Shown here: positions 1 to 6,536 of the stretch, in pieces
How the letters are laid out: every line of letters begins with the position of its first letter
How positions within the stretch are numbered: position 1 is the first letter of the stretch
Assembly: GCA_900469615.1 (NCBI GenBank)
Contig: UBYA01000006.1
Span: forward strand, 232,000-295,999
Source of the DNA: Hyphomicrobiales bacterium
GTDB lineage: Bacteria; Pseudomonadota; Alphaproteobacteria; Rhizobiales; Rhizobiaceae
Direction: 5' to 3'
DNA length: 64,000 bases
Made by a program: the position numbers and the translations under genes
The notes under the pieces: generated by a model
Seen by the model: only the letters and a program-made list of their open reading frames with translations
What the model was told of the DNA's origin: nothing
Databases searched by the model: none

Positions 1-127
1 CGCGCCCGGAATGCGGATGCATACATCAGATGTCTTTATGACTGAGATCACAACTTGTCGTTCGATCGGCTGATCGTCATCCGGCATTGTCGGTCAGGAC
101 GCAGGAACCGGAAAGGAAACAGCGATC

Positions 128-775
128 ATGGACAAGCTGACCCTCTATATCGGCAACAAGAACTATTCCTCCTGGTCGTTCCGGCCGTGGATCGCGCTCG
201 AAGGTTGCGGCGTCCCCTTCGAAGAGGTTCTGATCCCCTTCGATTTCCCGGGCGGCAATCCCCGCATTCGCCAGGTATCGCCGACCGGCAAGGTGCCGCT
301 GCTGGACCATGATGGATTCAAGCTCTGGGAATCGCTCGCCATCATCGAGTATGTGGCCGAGCTTTTCCCGCATGCCGGACTTCTCCCGGGGGATCGGAAG
401 GACCGGGCGCTGGCGCGGGCCTACGGCATGGAGATGCTTTCCGGTTTTCGAGCTCTTCGCAATGCATGCCCGATGAACATGCGGCGCCCCGTCAGCCGCC
501 TCGATCTGCCGGAAGGCGTCATGGAGGACGTGGCGCGCATCGAGACCATCTGGCGCGAGGCGCGCTCCCGATCCGGCGGCCCCTTCCTGTTCGGCGCGTT
601 TTCGGGGGCAGATGCGATGTTCGCGCCCGTCGTCAGCCGCCTGGAAAGATACGACATCGATGTTGCGGCCGACACGCGGGACTATATGGCTGCGATGAAG
701 GCGCTGCCGGCCTGGAGGAAGTGGGAGGCGGCGGCGCTGGAAGAAACATGGATCGTTCCGGAAGACGAGGCTTGA
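128..775 (+). CDS. Glutathione S-transferase family protein
   Basis: Likely conjugates or reduces electrophiles with glutathione in the cytosol; the substrate is unknown. The 215 residues match the usual family length. An N-terminal thioredoxin-like domain (about residues 4-80) begins [16 protein letters not shown], whose Ser/Tyr cluster lies where GSTs activate the glutathione thiol, and continues to the cis-Pro turn VPLL and the ESLAI stretch that normally contacts glutathione. A helical C-terminal domain follows. The ATG at 128 lies behind GGAAAGGA, a good ribosome binding site. The gene appears monocistronic; rpmF follows after about 180 nt. The subfamily cannot be fixed by eye. Confidence 0.88.
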   Translation: MDKLTLYIGNKNYSSWSFRPWIALEGCGVPFEEVLIPFDFPGGNPRIRQVSPTGKVPLLDHDGFKLWESLAIIEYVAELFPHAGLLPGDRKDRALARAYGMEMLSGFRALRNACPMNMRRPVSRLDLPEGVMEDVARIETIWREARSRSGGPFLFGAFSGADAMFAPVVSRLERYDIDVAADTRDYMAAMKALPAWRKWEAAALEETWIVPEDEA

Positions 776-954
776 GCGCCGATTCGGGTTCGAATATCCG
801 CGAATCCGTTGCAGCCGGCAAAAAATGCTGGAAGGGACTGGTCAAAGTCCGACAAGCCATGTATAAGCCGCCCCAATTTCCGAAATTGATGCATATCTGT
901 TTCGGCCGCCTTGCTGGCCGCGGATATGTTTCGTCCGTCCATGGAGTAACGAGA

Positions 955-1140
955 ATGGCTGTACCGAAGAGAAAAACGAGCCCGTCCAAGCGCGGTATGC
1001 GCCGCTCGGCCGACGCCCTGAAGGCCTCGACCTACGTCGAAGACAAGAACTCCGGCGAACTGCGCCGCCCGCACCACATCGACCTGAAGACCGGCATGTA
1101 TCGCGGCCGCCAGGTTCTGACGCCGAAGGAAAGCGCATAA
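955..1140 (+). CDS. rpmF: 50S ribosomal protein L32
   Basis: Structural protein of the large ribosomal subunit. The 61-residue product starts [18 protein letters not shown], the typical L32 N-terminus, and keeps the family pattern of basic residues followed by [14 protein letters not shown]. It lacks the paired zinc-binding cysteines of some bacterial L32 proteins, as is usual in alphaproteobacteria. The start is the ATG at 955 (GGAGTAACGAGA just upstream); longer readings of this frame run into the GST gene and are not real. A strong intrinsic terminator follows 27 nt after the stop. Confidence 0.96.
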   Translation: MAVPKRKTSPSKRGMRRSADALKASTYVEDKNSGELRRPHHIDLKTGMYRGRQVLTPKESA

Positions 1141-1167
1141 TTCAGGCGCTGCCTTGATGGCATGAAT

Positions 1168-1195
1168 AAAAGGCCGGCGTTACGCCGGCCTTTTT
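1168..1195 (+). terminator. Intrinsic terminator of rpmF
   Basis: Perfect hairpin AAAAGGCCGGCG-TTA-CGCCGGCCTTTT followed by further T residues, starting 27 nt past the rpmF stop codon. Classic rho-independent form. Confidence 0.9.
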
Positions 1196-1264
1196 CTGTT
1201 TTTGATCAGGGTCGTTTGTGAGAGCGGGCACCGAGCAGCGTCTCGTGCCGCACCTCCTGATGCC

Positions 1265-1321
1265 TCCTATCCCTGCGGGGCCTTCCCGGAGAGATGTCGC
1301 GAAGGGGCAGAGGGGGCGAAC
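1265..1321. repeat. Short intergenic repeat with GAGATGTCGCGA core
   Basis: GC-rich stretch with the core GAGATGTCGCGAAGG then GGCAGAGGGGG. The same core, GAGATGTCGCGATGG then CGGCAGAGGGG, recurs at about 60076-60120 after SBP2. It lies between the convergent rpmF and phaR, so it is 3' to both genes. It looks like one of the dispersed palindromic intergenic repeats common in rhizobial chromosomes. Confidence 0.55.
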
Positions 1322-1363
1322 ATTCTCCGCAAATTCAGGGCCGCGTTCCGCCGCCGTCCTGCC

Positions 1364-1936
1364 TCACAAACTGTCCAGCTTGTTCTGCATGGCACGGAGC
1401 TGTTCCTTCAGCTCGTCGATGTCCTTGGCTTCCGCCTTGCGGCTTTCCTTGACCGGCGGCTTCATGAAGGGCGAGAACATCTGCATGGCCTGCTGGAACA
1501 TTTCGGTGTTGCGACGGACCTGCTCCTCGACCATCTGTATCGGCAGCTGCAGGTTCTTGCCGAGGGGCGTTTCGCCAAAGGCGCGATTGATCTGCTCGCG
1601 CATCTGGGTCTGCTGTTCTGTGAAAGAACGCATCGAGTGTTCAAGGAAGCTCGGCACGACCATCTGCATCTGGTCGCCGTAATAGCCGATGAGCTGCCGG
1701 AGGAATGAAATCGGCAGCAGCGTATTGCCGGTTTTCGATTCCTGTTCGAAAATAATCTGCGTCAGGACAGAATGCGTAATGTCTTCACCGCTCTTGGCGT
1801 CCTGGACGATGAACTCCTCGCCCTTTTTGACCATCTCCGCCAGGTCGTCCAGCGTCACGTAGGTGCTGGTTCCGGTGTTGTATAGGCGGCGATTGGCGTA
1901 TTTCTTGATTACGATCTGGCCCTCATTCTTTGCCAT
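1364..1936 (-). CDS. phaR: Polyhydroxyalkanoate synthesis repressor PhaR
   Basis: DNA-binding regulator that also senses PHB granules and represses phasin and related genes. The 190-residue protein starts MAKNEGQIVIKKYANRRLYNTGTS, the hallmark of the PHB/PHA accumulation regulator DNA-binding domain (about residues 7-67), followed by the accumulation domain (IFEQES...LLPISFLRQLIGYYGDQMQ) and a Gln/Met-rich then charged C-terminal coiled coil. The frame stays open upstream to 2125, but only the ATG at 1936 gives the conserved N-terminus. It is transcribed divergently from phaA, 240 nt away, the arrangement also seen in Sinorhizobium (aniA/phaR beside phbAB). Confidence 0.95.
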   Translation of the reverse strand: MAKNEGQIVIKKYANRRLYNTGTSTYVTLDDLAEMVKKGEEFIVQDAKSGEDITHSVLTQIIFEQESKTGNTLLPISFLRQLIGYYGDQMQMVVPSFLEHSMRSFTEQQTQMREQINRAFGETPLGKNLQLPIQMVEEQVRRNTEMFQQAMQMFSPFMKPPVKESRKAEAKDIDELKEQLRAMQNKLDSL

Positions 1937-2176
1937 TATCAGTCTCCTGGCCCCGTCTGATTGTATGGAATGCTCCTCCACTTCGGAGTGTAGACGCAAA
2001 AGAAGCGTGGTGACAATCGCTTTGTGCGATGCGGCAAGCCCTTTCCCTTGGTTGGATTTTTGCAGGCGGTGGCGGGTTCGTGAAATCTGCGCGCCGAAAA
2101 TTCTTGCTGTTTGACTCGGGCGCAAAGCTTTGACAGTTTCGCCTCATATACTTGTTCATTCTGTGAGGAGGCATCC

Positions 2177-3358
2177 ATGAGCAATTCATCCATCGTCGTC
2201 GCCAGCGCCGCCCGTACCGCGGTCGGTTCCTTCAACGGAGCTTTTGCGACCGTTCCGGCTCATGAGCTCGGCGCCGCCGCCATCAAGGGCGTGCTGGAGC
2301 GCGCCGGCGTCGACGCCAAGGAAGTCGACGAGGTCATTCTCGGCCAGGTGCTTCAGGCCGGCGAAGGCCAGAATCCGGCACGCCAGGCGGCGATGAAGGC
2401 CGGTATTCCGCAGGAGGCCACCGCCTGGGGCGTCAACCAGCTTTGCGGTTCCGGCCTGCGCGCCGTCGCGCTCGGCATGCAGCAGATCGCAACCGGAGAC
2501 GCGAAGATCATCGTTGCCGGCGGCCAGGAATCCATGTCGATGGCGCCGCATGCCGCAAACCTTCGTGCCGGCACCAAGATGGGCGACATGAAGATGGTCG
2601 ACACCATGATCAAGGACGGCCTGACCGACGCCTTCTACGGCTATCACATGGGCATCACCGCAGAAAATGTCGCGCGGCAGTGGCAGCTTTCGCGCGAGGA
2701 TCAGGACCAGTTTGCCGTTGCCTCGCAGAACAAGGCGGAAGCCGCGCAGAAAGCCGGCCGCTTCGCGGACGAGATCGTTCCCTTCACCATCAAGACGCGC
2801 AAGGGCGACGTCACCGTCGATGCCGACGAATATATCCGCCATGGGGCGACGCTGGACGGCATGGTGAAGCTGCGCCCGGCCTTCGACAAGGAAGGCACGG
2901 TCACTGCCGGGAACGCGTCCGGCCTCAATGACGGCGCCGCCGCCGCCCTGTTGATGACCGAGGCGGAAGCCTCGCGCCGCGGCATACAGCCGCTTGCCCG
3001 CATCGTTTCCTGGGCAACGGCCGGCGTCGATCCGCAGGTCATGGGCACCGGGCCGATCCCGGCTTCCCGCAAGGCGCTGGAAAAGGCCGGATGGTCCGTC
3101 GGCGACCTCGATCTCGTCGAGGCCAACGAGGCTTTTGCCGCCCAGGCTTGCGCCGTCAACAAGGATCTCGGCTGGGATACGTCGATCGTCAACGTCAACG
3201 GTGGCGCGATCGCCATCGGCCACCCCATCGGCGCTTCCGGCGCCCGTATCCTCAACACGCTGCTGTTCGAAATGAAGCGCCGTGGCGCCCGCAAGGGGCT
3301 CGCTACGCTGTGCATCGGCGGCGGCATGGGTGTCGCCATGTGCTTCGAGGCGCTCTGA
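2177..3358 (+). CDS. phaA: Acetyl-CoA acetyltransferase (beta-ketothiolase)
   Basis: Condenses two acetyl-CoA into acetoacetyl-CoA, the first step of polyhydroxybutyrate synthesis. The 393 residues are the standard thiolase length. Visible catalytic elements are the nucleophilic Cys in [10 protein letters not shown] (about C90), the NEAFAAQ loop, the His in [10 protein letters not shown] and the second Cys in CIGGGMG near the C-terminus. The start is the ATG at 2177 behind GAGGAG; the reading frame is open 66 nt further upstream but without thiolase similarity. phaB follows 99 nt downstream on the same strand, so the pair probably forms an operon. Confidence 0.96.
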   Translation: MSNSSIVVASAARTAVGSFNGAFATVPAHELGAAAIKGVLERAGVDAKEVDEVILGQVLQAGEGQNPARQAAMKAGIPQEATAWGVNQLCGSGLRAVALGMQQIATGDAKIIVAGGQESMSMAPHAANLRAGTKMGDMKMVDTMIKDGLTDAFYGYHMGITAENVARQWQLSREDQDQFAVASQNKAEAAQKAGRFADEIVPFTIKTRKGDVTVDADEYIRHGATLDGMVKLRPAFDKEGTVTAGNASGLNDGAAAALLMTEAEASRRGIQPLARIVSWATAGVDPQVMGTGPIPASRKALEKAGWSVGDLDLVEANEAFAAQACAVNKDLGWDTSIVNVNGGAIAIGHPIGASGARILNTLLFEMKRRGARKGLATLCIGGGMGVAMCFEAL

Positions 3359-3457
3359 CGCGCCTTGAAAGGGGTTTTCCAGAAGAAGTGGTGAAAGCGG
3401 AGCGGGCGACCCGGTGTGCGGGCGTCCCGCCTCCGCGACAACAGAGGGGAGTGGCAC

Positions 3458-4183
3458 ATGAGCAGAGTGGCTTTGGTAACCGGAGGGACACGCGGCATTG
3501 GAGCCGCCATTTCGATGGCGCTGCACAATGCGGGCTACAAGGTGGCGGCGACCTATGCCGGCAACGACGAAAAAGCCCGGGCTTTCCACGATGTAACCGG
3601 CATTGCCGTCCACAAGTGGGACGTGACCGATTACGAGGCCTGCGGCAAGGGCATCGCCAAGGTCGAGCACGATCTCGGCCATGTCGAGGTTCTGGTCAAC
3701 AATGCCGGCATCACCCGCGACGCCATGTTCCATAAGATGACGCCGCAGCAATGGCACGAGGTCATCAACACCAACCTCACCGGCCTGTTCAACATGACCC
3801 ATCATGTCTGGCAGGGGATGCGCGACCGCAGCTTCGGCCGCATCATCAACATCTCTTCGATCAACGGCCAGAAAGGGCAGATGGGCCAGGCGAACTATTC
3901 GGCCGCCAAGGCCGGCGACCTCGGCTTCACCAAGGCTCTGGCGCAGGAAGGTGCCGCCAAGAACATTACCGTGAACGCCATTTGCCCCGGCTATATCGGC
4001 ACGGAAATGGTGCTGGCTGTGCCGGAAAAGGTGCTGAACGAACGCATCATCCCGCAGATTCCCGTGGGACGCCTGGGCGAGCCGGAGGAAATCGCCCGAG
4101 TGGCGGTCTTCCTTGCCAGCGACGATGCCGGTTTCATCACGGGATCGACGATATCGGCCAATGGCGGGCAGTTCTTCGTCTGA
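3458..4183 (+). CDS. phaB: Acetoacetyl-CoA reductase
   Basis: NADPH-dependent reduction of acetoacetyl-CoA to (R)-3-hydroxybutyryl-CoA, the second step of PHB synthesis. This short-chain dehydrogenase of 241 residues shows the cofactor motif TGGTRGIG at residues 8-15, NNAG near residue 86, the Ser of INISSINGQKG, and the catalytic YxxxK in YSAAKAG. The C-terminus GSTISANGGQFFV is typical of PhaB. The ATG at 3458 is preceded by AGAGGGGAG. The PHB synthase phaC is not in the window, which is usual for rhizobia, where phaC lies elsewhere. Confidence 0.95.
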   Translation: MSRVALVTGGTRGIGAAISMALHNAGYKVAATYAGNDEKARAFHDVTGIAVHKWDVTDYEACGKGIAKVEHDLGHVEVLVNNAGITRDAMFHKMTPQQWHEVINTNLTGLFNMTHHVWQGMRDRSFGRIINISSINGQKGQMGQANYSAAKAGDLGFTKALAQEGAAKNITVNAICPGYIGTEMVLAVPEKVLNERIIPQIPVGRLGEPEEIARVAVFLASDDAGFITGSTISANGGQFFV

Positions 4184-4240
4184 GGCAATTCCGGGGAAAG
4201 AGCGCAGCGATTTTCCCATGGAGTTACACGAAACAGCAGA
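4184..4240 (+). repeat. 3'-end palindromic repeat, copy 1
   Basis: GGCAATTCCGGGGAAA-GAGCGCAGCGATTTTCCC then GGAGTTACACGAAACA. A diverged copy of a unit also present at 4314, 4750, 23189 and (inverted) 63061, built around CAATTCC..GGAAA..GCGCAGCG..TTTTCC..GGAATTG. It begins directly at the phaB stop codon. Confidence 0.6.
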
Positions 4241-4243
4241 ACG

Positions 4244-4279
4244 AAAGGCTCGGCGCTTCCATGAGGCGCCGAGCCTTTT
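4244..4279 (+). terminator. Intrinsic terminator of phaAB
   Basis: Perfect 13-bp stem AAAGGCTCGGCGC / GCGCCGAGCCTTT with a 9-nt loop and a T-rich 3' side, 60 nt beyond the phaB stop. It is attached to repeat copy 1. Confidence 0.85.
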
Positions 4280-4313
4280 CAGTTCGTTTGCATCACAAAA
4301 CCGTTCGCCGGCT

Positions 4314-4414
4314 AAGCAATTCCCGGAAAGCGCATAGCGGTTTTCCGTGTGGACTTGCTTGAAGACGGAAGGAAAGAGCGTTTTCGCGATTTGAATAAAA
4401 GCGGAAAGGCTCTG
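4314..4414. repeat. 3'-end palindromic repeat, copy 2
   Basis: Contains GCAATTCCCGGAAAGCGCA then TAGCGGTTTTCCGTGTGGAC and ends with a second module GAGCGTTTTCGCGATTTGAA. The second module is nearly identical to the one in copy 3 (GAGCGTCTTCGCGATTCGAA at about 4813). It lies just past the stop codon of the 57-residue membrane protein on the minus strand. Confidence 0.65.
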
Positions 4415-4423
4415 GCCCGGCAA

Positions 4424-4597
4424 TCAGCCGCGTCTTGAATGTATCTGATGTCCCTGCCGGGGCTTGAATTCCAGAATGACGGCATTCAACGCCACTTCCC
4501 GCCGCTCCTTGTCCCGCGCCCTTATCGCGCACCCGAGCGCATAGAAAGTGGTGCCGATGAGCACAAGGGCTGCAATGCTTGCGATGATTTCGGCCAT
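4424..4597 (-). CDS. Small single-span membrane protein (57 aa), hypothetical
   Basis: Unrecognised short protein beginning MAEIIASIAALVLIGTTFYA. Residues 4-24 form one hydrophobic segment ending at a Cys, followed by the basic/acidic stretch AIRARDKERREVALNAVI, so a membrane-anchored protein with a short cytosolic tail is likely. Support for translation is the ribosome binding site AAAGGAACG 6 nt before the ATG at 4597, the clean stop at 4424, and a dispersed 3'-end repeat immediately beyond the stop. It is below the usual 60-codon reporting limit. The function is unknown. Confidence 0.55.
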   Translation of the reverse strand: MAEIIASIAALVLIGTTFYALGCAIRARDKERREVALNAVILEFKPRQGHQIHSRRG

Positions 4598-4749
4598 GGT
4601 GCCGTTCCTTTCTCAAAACACTGCTTGCTTCCCGCGCTGGCGCGCGCAGGAAGAGGGTCTCTGTTCAGAAACCGCTATTGCCTGACGCCGCCAAAGCCTT
4701 GAGGTCGTGCCCGGCGGCCGACTGCCGCCGGTCACGAGGTTTCGGCTCT

Positions 4750-4846
4750 AGAGCAATTCCCGGAAAAATGCGTGGCGGTTTTCCGTTTGGAATTGCTTGA
4801 AAACAACGACAGAGCGTCTTCGCGATTCGAAGAAAAGCGGAAGCGC
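4750..4846. repeat. 3'-end palindromic repeat, copy 3
   Basis: AGAGCAATTCCCGGAAAAAT then GCGTGGCGGTTTTCCGTTTG and GAATTGC, followed by the module GAGCGTCTTCGCGATTCGAA and AAAAGCGGAAGCGCTTT. CAATTCC/GGAATTG and GGAAAA/TTTTCC are nested inverted repeats. It ends at the stop codon of the lipoprotein gene. Confidence 0.7.
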
Positions 4847-4847
4847 T

Positions 4848-5102
4848 TTACCGGCAACGGGCCTCGTAGCGATGGCCATAGCGGTCGCGATAGATGCAGT
4901 AGCCACGGCGCTCATGGGAGCGGCCGATGAGGTTGCCGACGACACCGCCGGCCACGGCGCCGACTGCTGCGCCACCCCAGCTATGCGTGGCCACGCCGCC
5001 GATCACGGCACCGGTGCCGGCACCGATGGCTGTGCCTCTCTCCGTTGACGTGCACGAGGCCAAAGCGCCGACGAGGGCGATCGCAACGATGATCTTCTTC
5101 AT
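4848..5102 (-). CDS. Glycine-zipper outer-membrane lipoprotein, hypothetical
   Basis: 84-residue predicted lipoprotein: signal peptide MKKIIVAIALVGALASC with lipobox LASC (Cys17), then a glycine-zipper core (GTAIGAGTGAVIGG...GGAAVGAVAGGVVGNLIG, about residues 23-60) and a basic/aromatic tail CIYRDRYGHRYEARCR. Such 17-kDa/YMGG-like small zipper lipoproteins anchor in the outer membrane and are often stress-responsive; the exact role is unknown. The start at 5102 gives the signal peptide; the open frame reaches 5225 without any conserved sequence. It is followed on the same strand by the 57-aa membrane protein and preceded by the DUF3309 gene, so the three may be co-expressed. Confidence 0.8.
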   Translation of the reverse strand: MKKIIVAIALVGALASCTSTERGTAIGAGTGAVIGGVATHSWGGAAVGAVAGGVVGNLIGRSHERRGYCIYRDRYGHRYEARCR

Positions 5103-5146
5103 GGTGTTAGCTCCCTGATTTTCGAGGTTTGAACATGATCTGCGGA

Positions 5147-5302
5147 TCAAATCCGCCCCATCAATAGCAGAATAAGGACAATGACGAGGACAAGTCCGAG
5201 ACCGCCCGAAGGGAAATACCCCCACCCACGGCTATAACCCCAGTTGGGAAGTGCGCCGATCAACAGCAGAATCAGTATGACAAGCAATACCGTACCAAGC
5301 AT
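5147..5302 (-). CDS. DUF3309 family small membrane protein (51 aa)
   Basis: The product starts MLGTVLLVILILLLIGALPN and continues WGYSRGWGYFPSGGLG before a second hydrophobic segment ending in MGRI. This two-span layout with the aromatic/Gly loop (WGYSRGWGYxPSGGLG) is what I recall for the DUF3309 family, which is widespread in proteobacteria and of unknown function. The start at 5302 is preceded by GGAGGAAA, a strong ribosome binding site. At 51 residues it is shorter than standard ORF cutoffs. The lipoprotein gene follows 44 nt downstream on the same strand. Confidence 0.8.
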   Translation of the reverse strand: MLGTVLLVILILLLIGALPNWGYSRGWGYFPSGGLGLVLVIVLILLLMGRI

Positions 5303-5566
5303 GATATGTTTCCTCCATGTCCGTCGCTTGACTGTTACGCTAACGTCCTGTTCGACGCGGCGTCATGTTTCAGCGCCCCCAGCTCAAATCTATTCTTAGT
5401 GGCAGGCGGACTTCTTCAATTCTGCTCATAGAAACTTGCGGCCCCGGGAATTGTTCCGGCTGAGAAATAAAAATGCGGGGAGGGAGCGGTCCCGATGGTC
5501 AGCGAAACGTTAACGCGATGCGATCGGGCGGGAGCCGGGCGGGCTGCGAGAGACGCGTTTCTATGG

Positions 5567-5581
5567 TTAAAATACCATTAA
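5567..5581. promoter_or_regulatory. Full consensus CtrA box TTAA-N7-TTAA
   Basis: The sequence TTAAAATACCATTAA matches the alphaproteobacterial CtrA site TTAA-N7-TTAA exactly. It sits 8 bp before the first ~75-bp repeat. GGTTAA (5663) and TTAACC (6149) half sites are nearby. Binding is inferred from the motif only. Confidence 0.5.
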
Positions 5582-5588
5582 AATACAA

Positions 5589-5665
5589 TGGGTTGTGGTG
5601 AACGAAACGGGAAAGATCGTATGTCTGCGATTCGTCGGTGATTCGTTCTGTGTTTGGACCTTGGT
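5589..5665 (+). repeat. GANTC repeat, copy 1
   Basis: TGGGTTGTGGTGAACGAAAC ... TGCGATTCGTCGGTGATTCG then TTCTGTGTTTGG. It aligns with 6025-6101 and 6268-6344. The two GATTC sites (5629, 5640) are exactly 11 bp apart, as in the other copies. Confidence 0.65.
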
Positions 5666-6024
5666 TAATGTCGGAGCTTCGTTGCCGGCTTGCCCGGGGG
5701 TCGATAGAGCAAAAACGAGCGCGAATCGGATCGCCGAAACGTGGCGCAGTAGCCTTGAGGGCTTCATGCGGAGCAAAGCCGCCGTTGGGTCCGCTGCTGC
5801 CCGCTCATTGCGGTGCCGTCATGCCGAAATCCGCCGGCGCATCTCCGCGATTTGTCATCGGCCCGCTGCGGCGCCGACCGGAAAGCTGATGTATTCATCC
5901 TGTGCGTGTATTTGGCCCTTCATTATATTTGCGCTCGTCAAAAGCTTGGCCGCAATCGCAGATTCGGGCGGAATCCCCGGCTCAACCATTCGGAGTCCGG
6001 CGGGTTTTCGCCCGAAAGACGCAA

Positions 6025-6101
6025 GATGTTGTGTGGAACAAAAGCGGAATCGCGTGGAATCAACGATTCGTCGCCGATTCGTTCCGGCTTTGGTCCGGTT
6101 G
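6025..6101 (+). repeat. GANTC repeat, copy 2
   Basis: GATGTTGTGTGGAACAAAAG ... AACGATTCGTCGCCGATTCG then TTCCGGCTTTGG. It contains four GANTC sites (6047, 6057, 6065, 6076); the last three have the 8-bp and 11-bp spacing also seen in copy 3. Confidence 0.65.
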
Positions 6102-6267
6102 TTCACGCTGGCGGTCAAACAAGAGAAATTTGCATGATTTACAAATAATTAACCAAGAAATGGCGGGGATTTCCCGCCATGACGGACTCCGCGCTTGACT
6201 CCTTTTCCCGTGGAAAAGGCATGAAAACAAGATTCAGCATCTGGTGGGAATCTTTTCGTTGAAATCC

Positions 6268-6344
6268 ATATGTTGTAGTGAACAAATAAGGAACGGTGGC
6301 GAGTCAGCGATTCGTCTCCGATTCGTTCTCAGGCTGTTCCGGAA
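6268..6344 (+). repeat. GANTC repeat, copy 3
   Basis: ATATGTTGTAGTGAACAAAT ... AGCGATTCGTCTCCGATTCG then TTCTCAGGCTGTT. GANTC sites at 6301, 6309 and 6320 reproduce the 8-bp/11-bp spacing of copy 2. It lies about 200 bp upstream of the helicase start. Confidence 0.65.
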
Positions 6345-6536
6345 TCCTTGGGACTCGCATGGGATGCAGAGCAAATATAACTTATGGTTGAGGCATCCAA
6401 TAATGAAATCGCTTGTTGCCGCATGTGTTTTTTCAATCAGGTCTTGCCTTTGTCACATATGGTCGTCATCTGTTCGTTTCCTCAAGGAGAAGCTTGCCGA
6501 TCGCACGATGGCGGTTTCTCACCCATGCACGGACCC

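Larger units (their letters stand above)
5303..6536. other. 1.2-kb non-coding region rich in repeats and GANTC sites
   Basis: No convincing gene. The stretch holds a CtrA-type box (5567-5581), three imperfect direct repeats of about 75 bp (5589, 6025, 6268), a perfect hairpin ATGGCGGG-GATTT-CCCGCCAT (6160-6180), an AT-rich patch with TTAACC at 6149, and 19 GANTC sites between 5629 and 6356 (about 3 expected with uniform base use). A short frame 6403-6540 ends with a TGA overlapping the helicase ATG but has no ribosome binding site. This is the longest gene-free stretch in the window. Confidence 0.7.

Noticed and set aside
2186..4423. Open reading frame of 745 codons on the minus strand across phaA-phaB
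   Set aside because: It is antisense to two clear metabolic genes with full family motifs; its protein is low-complexity His/Gly/Asp/Val typical of antisense reading in GC-rich DNA.
5560..6360. Chromosome replication origin
   Set aside because: CtrA and GANTC motifs are suggestive, but I see no TTATCCACA-type DnaA boxes and no hemE/parAB/dnaA neighbours.
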